From: [Mycobacterium] nativiensis
GTDB lineage: Bacteria; Actinomycetota; Actinomycetes; Mycobacteriales; Mycobacteriaceae
Assembly: GCF_020172685.1 (NCBI RefSeq)
Contig: NZ_CP083986.1
Coordinates: forward strand, 409,147 to 473,146
Length of the DNA: 64,000 bases
Direction of reading: 5' to 3'
Made by a program: the position numbers and the translations under genes. Shown here one piece after another: positions 59,079-64,000 of this stretch. Each line of letters opens with the position of its first letter. Position 1 is the stretch's first letter. The notes under the pieces were generated by a model. That model was not told where the DNA came from, made no database searches, and saw only the letters and a program-made list of their open reading frames with translations.

Positions 59079-60262
59079 CAGCGGAAGGCGGCCAGCCCGG
59101 TGAAAGCCTGGCCGAGCACCAGTTGATGCATCTCGGGGGTGCCCTCGTAGGTCAGCACCGACTCCAGGTTGACCATGTGCCGAATTACCGGGTATTCCAG
59201 TGATATTCCGTTGCCGCCCAAGATGGTTCGCGCAGTACGGCAGATCTCCAGTGCGCTGCGGGTGTTGTTGAGTTTGCCGAAGCTGACCTGCTCGGGACGC
59301 AGGTCGACGCGGTCCTTGAGCCGGCCCAGGTGCAGCGAGAGCAGCTGGCCCTTGTGCAGTTCGACCGCCATGTCGACGAGCTTGGCCTGGGTGAGCTGGA
59401 ATCCGGCGATCGGCTTGCCGAACTGGGTGCGCGCCATGGCGTAGTCGCGGGCCGCCTGCCAGGCCGAGCGGGCCGCACCCATTGCGCCCCAGACGATTCC
59501 GTAGCGCGCCTCGGACAGGCTGGCCAGCGCTCCCTTGACGCCGCGGGCCTTGGGCAGCATGGCCTCGGCCGGCAGTCGCACATCGTCGAGCACCAGTTCG
59601 CTGGTGATCGAGGCGCGCAGGGACAGCTTGTGGTGCACGGTGTTGGCGGAGAACCCGGGGGTGTTGGTGGGCACGATGAACCCGCCGATGCCGTCGTCGG
59701 TGGCAGCCCACACCACCGCGACGTCGGCGATGGATCCGTTGGTGATCCACATCTTGCGGCCATTGAGAACCCAGTCGGAGCCGTCCCGCTTGGCGCGGGT
59801 TGTCATGGCGGCCGGGTCGGAGCCGACGTCGGGTTCGGTGAGCCCGAAGCAGCCGATCAGCTCACCGGCGGCCATGCCCGGCAGCCATTGCTGCTTCTGC
59901 TCCTCGGATCCGTTGTTGTAGATCGAGAACATCGCCAGCGAACCCTGCACGCTCACCAGTGAGCGCAGGCCGGAGTCGGCGGCCTCCAATTCCACGCAGG
60001 CCAGCCCGTAGTGCACCGCCGACGCACCACTGCAGCCGTAGCCGTGCAGGTGCATGCCGAGCAACCCCAGTTTGCCGAATTCCCGCGCCAGTTCGCGGGC
60101 CGGCAGGTCGCCGATCTCGAACCATTCGCCGATGTGCGGCATGACGTGTTCGGCGCAGAACTTCGCAACGGTGTCGCGCAGCGCGATCTCGTCGTCGGAC
60201 AGTAGCGAGTCGAGGCTCAGCGGGTCGAGCGGATCGAACGCCGGGGTGCTGCCAGTCGTCAT
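59078..60262 (-). CDS. Glutaryl-CoA-dehydrogenase-like acyl-CoA dehydrogenase (FadE7-like)
   Basis: A 394 aa flavoprotein of the glutaryl-CoA dehydrogenase type. The N-terminal SLLSDDEIALRDTVAKFCAE, the flavin motif LTEPDVGSDPAAMTTRAK, and the C-terminal ARTILGGNGISLEYPVIRHM followed by LTYEGTPEMHQLVLG are typical of GCDH, with the catalytic base Glu373. GCDH both dehydrogenates and decarboxylates glutaryl-CoA; related enzymes act on cyclohexane or cyclohexene carboxyl-CoA. The name FadE7 is from remembered M. tuberculosis annotation. It starts 4 bp after the BadH-like SDR gene. Confidence 0.87.
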   Translation of the reverse strand: MTTGSTPAFDPLDPLSLDSLLSDDEIALRDTVAKFCAEHVMPHIGEWFEIGDLPARELAREFGKLGLLGMHLHGYGCSGASAVHYGLACVELEAADSGLRSLVSVQGSLAMFSIYNNGSEEQKQQWLPGMAAGELIGCFGLTEPDVGSDPAAMTTRAKRDGSDWVLNGRKMWITNGSIADVAVVWAATDDGIGGFIVPTNTPGFSANTVHHKLSLRASITSELVLDDVRLPAEAMLPKARGVKGALASLSEARYGIVWGAMGAARSAWQAARDYAMARTQFGKPIAGFQLTQAKLVDMAVELHKGQLLSLHLGRLKDRVDLRPEQVSFGKLNNTRSALEICRTARTILGGNGISLEYPVIRHMVNLESVLTYEGTPEMHQLVLGQAFTGLAAFR

Positions 60263-60266
60263 CAGC

Positions 60267-61001
60267 TCATCCTGCCATCGTCAGTCCGCCACTGACACTG
60301 ATCACCTGGCCGGTGATGAACGACGCGGCGTCGGAGGCGAAGAACAGCACCGGCGCGGCGACCTCCTCCGGGCGGGCCAGCCGACGGAACGGGATCGCTT
60401 TGACCAGTGCCTCTTTCAGCTTCTCCGGTTGGGCTGCGAACAGTGGGGTGTCGGTGGGGCCTGGACACACACAGTTGACGGTGATCTGATGCCGCGCCAT
60501 CTCCCGGGCCAGTGACTTGGTCAGGGCGATCACCCCGCCCTTGGCGCCGGCGTAGATGGTCTCGCCGGCGCTGCCTACCCGGCCGGCGTCACTGGCCAGG
60601 TTCACCACCCGGCCACCGCCGCCGGCCTCGATCATGCCGGGCAGAAACGCGCTGCACATGTGCACCGGGCCCAGGTAGTTGATCGCCACCACCTTCTCGG
60701 CGAATTCGGTTGTGGCGTCCAAAAACTGGGCGGTCCGATCCCAGCCGGCCGCGTTGACCAGCACGGTGGGCGGCCCGGTTTGGGCGAGCACCGCGTCGCG
60801 CAGGGCGTCCACCCGGGCACGGTCGGCGACATCGACCCCCAATGCGGTGATGTTCTCCGGGGCCTGGGCGGCGGTGGCCTGCGCGGCCGCCTCATCGAGG
60901 TCCGCGGCGATCACCCGGTCACCCCGGGCGGCGAAACCCAGCGCGACGGCCCGGCCGATGCCGGAACCGGCGCCGGTCACCAGTGCGATCCTGTCGGTCA
61001 T
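60267..61001 (-). CDS. BadH-like SDR (2-hydroxycyclohexanecarboxyl-CoA dehydrogenase type)
   Basis: A 244 aa SDR with ALVTGAGSGIG at residues 6-16, the NAD-binding Asp in VIAADLDEAA, NAAGWD, catalytic Ser in NLASDAGRVGSAGE, and YAGAKGG. The stretch ASDAGRVGSAGETIYAGAKG and the ending ITGQVISVSGGLTM are strikingly like BadH of Rhodopseudomonas, which oxidises 2-hydroxycyclohexanecarboxyl-CoA before ring opening. It leads the three-gene operon with two acyl-CoA dehydrogenases, which would suit alicyclic ring degradation. Other 3-hydroxyacyl-CoA substrates remain possible. Confidence 0.85.
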   Translation of the reverse strand: MTDRIALVTGAGSGIGRAVALGFAARGDRVIAADLDEAAAQATAAQAPENITALGVDVADRARVDALRDAVLAQTGPPTVLVNAAGWDRTAQFLDATTEFAEKVVAINYLGPVHMCSAFLPGMIEAGGGGRVVNLASDAGRVGSAGETIYAGAKGGVIALTKSLAREMARHQITVNCVCPGPTDTPLFAAQPEKLKEALVKAIPFRRLARPEEVAAPVLFFASDAASFITGQVISVSGGLTMAG

Positions 61002-61051
61002 CGGCCAGGCCCCCTTACTGGTTTTTCTAGCAGGGTAGCCCCGGAGCGGGG

Positions 61052-63889
61052 TCAGCTTCCGGCGTCGGAGCCCGCGCTGGGAGTCCCGGGTGCGCCCGGC
61101 GTCCCGTCGGCGTGGCCGTTGCCGCCGGTTCCGCCCGCCGCACCGGCAACACCGTCCGCAGCGCCGGCGGCGCCGTTACCGCCGACCCCGCCGCTGCCGT
61201 CGCCGCCCGCGCCGATCTGACCGCCGGTGCCACCTGCGCCGCCCGAGCCACCGGCCCCACCGGGGCCGGTCGCGCTGCCTGCCCCGCCGGTCCCGCCGTT
61301 GCCACCATTGCCGCCGTTGCCACCGTCGGCCGCCGCGGTGCCCACGCCGCCGTCACCGCCGACGCCGCCCCCGCCGCCCGCACCGCCGGGCTGGGTGGTG
61401 GTGCCGGTCGTGTCGTCCTTCGGAGGAACGTAGCTGCTGCCGCCGCGTGCACCGGCTCCGCCGTTGCCGCCGTTTCCGCCGGTTCCGCCGTCAAGCCCGG
61501 CACCGCCATTGCCGCCGGCCCCACCCTGCCCGGTGGCGCTCACGCCGCCGTCTCCACCGTTTCCGCCGGTGCTCCCGGCGCCGATACCCGCGCCCCCGGC
61601 GCCTCCATCGCCGCTGGCGGAGCCGCCGGTCAGGAAAGGCAGGGAGCCGCCCTTGGCGCCGGCCCCGCCAGTACCTCCCGACCCGCCGTCGACACCGGCA
61701 CCGCCGGTGCCGCCCTCGCCACCGGCGGACTGGAGACCCCCACCGCCGGCACCACCGTTGCCGCCGGTGCCGGCGTTTCCAGCACCGCCGCCTCCGCCAC
61801 CGCCGCCGCCTCCCGAGCCGAGATCCGGCCGGGTGCCCCCGTTGACGACGGTGCCCAGCGCGTTGAAAAAGCCACCCAAGCCGGTGGCGCCGGTGCCACC
61901 GGCACCGCCCTGGCCGGCGACGCCGCCACCGCTGGTGCCCCCGGCGCCGCCTGTTCCGCCCGTGCCGCCGTTGCCGCCAAGGACAGAACCATCTCCACCG
62001 GTGCCGCCGCTGCCGCCGTACCCGGCGGATGCATCGTTGCTGCCGTTTCCACCGGTACCGCCATTGCCGCCGTTACCGCCATCGCCAGAGAATGGGCCGG
62101 CCGAGGCGCCGTCGCCGCCGGCGCCGCCATTGCCGGCGACCGTGCCGATACCGCTGGCGTCGCCACCGTTACCGCCGGCGCCGCCATTGCCAGGTCGCCC
62201 ATCCGTGCCGCCGAGCATGCCGCCGCTGCTGCTGCCGTCGCCACCGTGGCCGCCGTCACCGGCGTGGCCGCCGGCACCGCTGGCGATGCCCCCGGTTCCA
62301 CCGGCACCGCCGTCGGCGCCGGTACCACCGAAGATGCCGGTGCCCGAGGTGAGCGACAGCAGTGGGTTGCCGGACATCGCGGCGAGCTTGTCGAGGGTGT
62401 CCTGGATATCGGCTGGGGTCTTACCGGTGATTTCCGAGATCTGGGTCAGCGCGATACCCAACTGATTGGGTGAGCTGAAGAGGTTCGCCAGCGAGCCCGC
62501 ACCGCCGCCGTCACCGCCGCCGCCTGCGACGCCACCGGCGCCGCTGCTGGCGCCGCCGGTTCCGCCGTCACCGCCGGCCCCGGCCTGGCCGCCGCTGAGA
62601 ATGCTGCCGAGTCCGCCGTTGCCGCCGTCGCCGCCTGCGCCGGCGAAGCTGTCGACACCGGTGACGGCACCGCCGATGCCGCCAGTACCTCCGGTGCCGC
62701 CCTGACCGCCGAACAACACCGTGCCGAGTCCGCCCAGACCGCCGGCACCGCCTGCGCCTGCGGTGCTGCCCTCGCCGCCCGCGGCGCCACCGACACCACC
62801 GTCGCCAGCCCGGCCGCCGCTACCGCTGAACACCACCCCGCCGAGGCCGCCCGTCCCGCCGCTGCCCCCGGCACCGCCGGTGCTGTCGACACCGGTCGCA
62901 GCGCCGCCTTCGCCGCCGGTGCCGCCGGCGCCGCCTTGGCCGCCGAACAGGACTCCGCCGATGCCGCCGCTGCCGCCATTGCCGCCGGCCCCAGCGATGC
63001 CCTCGTCGGCGTCTGCGGCGCCGCCTTGGCCGCCGTTGCCGCCCGCGCCGGCGCTACCGCCGAAATTCGAGAAAATGGAGCCCCCGGTACCGCCGTTGCC
63101 GCCCGCGCCACCCACATCGGTGCCGTCGCCCCCGGCCCCGCCGTTACCGCCGACGCCGCCGAAGGCGAACAGCTTGCCCGCGGCACCGCCGCCGTCGCCG
63201 CCGTTGCCGCCGGTTTCACCGGCCAGGGCGTCGCCCCCGTGGCCGCCGGCACCGCCGATGCCGATCAGGGTTCCACTGCTGCCGCCGTTGCCGCCATCTG
63301 CCCCGGCGCCACCGACACCGCCGGCGCCGCCATTGCCGAACAGTCCGGCGGCCCCGCCGTTGCCTCCCGCCAGGCCGGCCACCTCGGAGTTGTAGCCCGC
63401 GCCGCCGTCGCCGAACAGCCAGCCCCCGGCACCGCCGGTCGGGTCGTCCTCGGTGCCGGCGATACCGTTGCAGATCAGGCCGCACGAGGCGTCAGAGGCG
63501 AACAGCGGATTGATCATGTCGCCGAACTGCTGCCCGAACGAGCTGCTCATCCAGTCCTGCATGCCGGTGTGCCACTGCAGGTAGATGCTCTCGGCGAAGT
63601 CGTTGAGGCTGAATGCCGAGAGGGTGAAGTCGGCGGCCCCCGCACCGTCGAACCACGGCGACAAGTCGCCGAAGGCCGAGGGGTCGAACGTGGCGCTGCT
63701 GAAGTCGGCGAGCTGGCCGGCGTCGAACCAGCTGCTCGGGTCGAACAGGTCCTCCAGGCCGAAGTCGGCGTTGGCGGCCGGCGCGAAGCCCAGCGGGCTC
63801 AGTCCCAGCGCCACCACCGCCGTCGAGGCACCCGCCACGAGAACACGGTTACGGCGCTGCGGGGCAACGGCTTTGCGCTGACGCGACAT
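61052..63889 (-). CDS. Large PE-less PGRS-repeat exported protein
   Basis: A 945 aa Gly/Ala/Asn-rich protein. Residues 1-45 form a long signal peptide (basic [15 protein letters not shown], hydrophobic core, cleavage near ANA|D). Residues 46-165 form a non-repetitive acidic/aromatic domain with [12 protein letters not shown] repeats (DPS/DFS..F) and [20 protein letters not shown], then a Cys pair in ASCGLICNG. The rest is PGRS, interrupted at about residues 480-520 by a short unique helix-like insert ([20 protein letters not shown]). The start at 63889 has AAAGGTG upstream. No PE domain is present. Probably surface-exposed; function unknown. Confidence 0.82.
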   Translation of the reverse strand: MSRQRKAVAPQRRNRVLVAGASTAVVALGLSPLGFAPAANADFGLEDLFDPSSWFDAGQLADFSSATFDPSAFGDLSPWFDGAGAADFTLSAFSLNDFAESIYLQWHTGMQDWMSSSFGQQFGDMINPLFASDASCGLICNGIAGTEDDPTGGAGGWLFGDGGAGYNSEVAGLAGGNGGAAGLFGNGGAGGVGGAGADGGNGGSSGTLIGIGGAGGHGGDALAGETGGNGGDGGGAAGKLFAFGGVGGNGGAGGDGTDVGGAGGNGGTGGSIFSNFGGSAGAGGNGGQGGAADADEGIAGAGGNGGSGGIGGVLFGGQGGAGGTGGEGGAATGVDSTGGAGGSGGTGGLGGVVFSGSGGRAGDGGVGGAAGGEGSTAGAGGAGGLGGLGTVLFGGQGGTGGTGGIGGAVTGVDSFAGAGGDGGNGGLGSILSGGQAGAGGDGGTGGASSGAGGVAGGGGDGGGAGSLANLFSSPNQLGIALTQISEITGKTPADIQDTLDKLAAMSGNPLLSLTSGTGIFGGTGADGGAGGTGGIASGAGGHAGDGGHGGDGSSSGGMLGGTDGRPGNGGAGGNGGDASGIGTVAGNGGAGGDGASAGPFSGDGGNGGNGGTGGNGSNDASAGYGGSGGTGGDGSVLGGNGGTGGTGGAGGTSGGGVAGQGGAGGTGATGLGGFFNALGTVVNGGTRPDLGSGGGGGGGGGGAGNAGTGGNGGAGGGGLQSAGGEGGTGGAGVDGGSGGTGGAGAKGGSLPFLTGGSASGDGGAGGAGIGAGSTGGNGGDGGVSATGQGGAGGNGGAGLDGGTGGNGGNGGAGARGGSSYVPPKDDTTGTTTQPGGAGGGGGVGGDGGVGTAAADGGNGGNGGNGGTGGAGSATGPGGAGGSGGAGGTGGQIGAGGDGSGGVGGNGAAGAADGVAGAAGGTGGNGHADGTPGAPGTPSAGSDAGS
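61055..63440 (-). repeat. PGRS-type coding repeat of the large protein
   Basis: About 2.4 kb of degenerate GGC/GCC-rich triplet repeats encoding GGxGG and NGG units, interrupted once near 62340-62480 by a non-repetitive insert. Such tracts vary in length between strains, and assembly errors here are common. Confidence 0.8.
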
Positions 63890-64000
63890 AGGGGGCACAC
63901 CTTTAGGTAAAGCGGTTGCAGGCAAGGCACCGAACCGGATTTAGGGGGATCGTTTCCGGAATATAACCCATATTGAGTCAATTCACAGTTCCTGGACGGC
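63890..64000 (-). promoter_or_regulatory. Upstream region of the large PGRS gene
   Basis: About 110 bp at the right edge, AT-richer than the coding DNA. On the minus strand TATATT (63965-63960) is a good TAnnnT -10 candidate about 70 bp before the ATG, with TTGACT nearby but at unusually short spacing. No gene is visible up to the window end. Confidence 0.35.

Noticed and set aside
57939..59750. Fusion of the FadE at 57939 with an upstream 220-residue segment
   Set aside because: The segment is an alternative frame of the glutaryl-CoA-dehydrogenase-like gene and has no domain. ATG 59078 gives a complete FadE.
61055..63440. CRISPR-like regular repeat array
   Set aside because: The repeats are in-frame degenerate PGRS coding units without spacers, and no cas genes are present.
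1..64000. tRNA, rRNA, insertion sequences, phage attachment sites or plasmid origin
   Set aside because: No transposase, integrase or structured RNA pattern was seen when reading both strands; the intergenic gaps are short and mostly account for promoters.

Overview
The window is high-GC actinobacterial DNA and reads as a non-tuberculous mycobacterium. The evidence is a complete yrbEAB-mceA-F operon, two Gly/Ala-rich PGRS-repeat proteins, F420-type and mycofactocin-type oxidoreductases, and a purT / rhodanese / metZ trio in the order I recall for Rv0389-Rv0391 of M. tuberculosis. That synteny is from memory and not checked. No RNA genes, insertion sequences, integrases or CRISPR arrays were seen.

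Layout. 1-3.2 kb is housekeeping: the end of a Na+/H+ antiporter-like gene, then purT, a rhodanese and metZ. From 3.2 to about 61 kb the window is almost entirely lipid or alicyclic acyl-CoA catabolism. 3.2-8.7 kb holds a secreted protein, an SDR, two divergent acyl-CoA dehydrogenases, an amidohydrolase and a small coiled-coil protein. 8.6-18.2 kb is the Mce lipid-import operon, with start/stop overlaps at almost every junction and an RsiV-like secreted protein at its end. 18.2-31.5 kb holds an aldehyde dehydrogenase with a divergent GntR regulator, two CoA-transferase-family genes (one racemase-like), a TesB-type thioesterase, two divergent thiolases, an acyl-CoA dehydrogenase, an SDR, an AveC-like membrane protein and a TetR regulator. 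31.5-37.9 kb holds a FadD / DUF35 / thiolase / enoyl-CoA hydratase operon, then an atypical crotonase and a GntR regulator made of two fused regulators. 37.9-46.7 kb is a tight operon of SDR, two MaoC hydratases, P450, double-hotdog protein, crotonase-like protein, APH-like kinase and a fused double acyl-CoA dehydrogenase. 46.7-56.1 kb holds a DUF35 / Ltp2-like aldolase pair, three FadD-type ligases, a mycofactocin-type SDR, an F420-type luciferase-like enzyme, a small unknown protein and a PEP-mutase-family lyase. 56.4-63.9 kb holds two PE-less PGRS proteins on either side of a three-gene operon (BadH-like SDR, glutaryl-CoA-dehydrogenase-like enzyme, acyl-CoA dehydrogenase).

How the parts may work together (inference). 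The Mce complex imports a hydrophobic substrate. P450, SDR and aldehyde dehydrogenase steps oxidise a side chain to an acid, and several FadD ligases make the CoA ester. A racemase sets stereochemistry, and dehydrogenases, hydratases, hydroxyacyl-CoA dehydrogenases, thiolases and an Ltp2/DUF35-type aldolase then shorten the chain. The toolkit resembles sterol side-chain degradation, but the ring-degradation genes (hsa, kstD, ksh) are absent here. The substrate is therefore unknown and could be a steroid, terpenoid or branched or alicyclic acid.

Regulation. A short motif, GGATACTG followed by an AT-rich half, recurs in at least seven intergenic regions in front of these catabolic genes. This suggests one regulon. 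Two GntR-family regulators, one of them a tandem fusion, and one TetR regulator are encoded inside the cluster.
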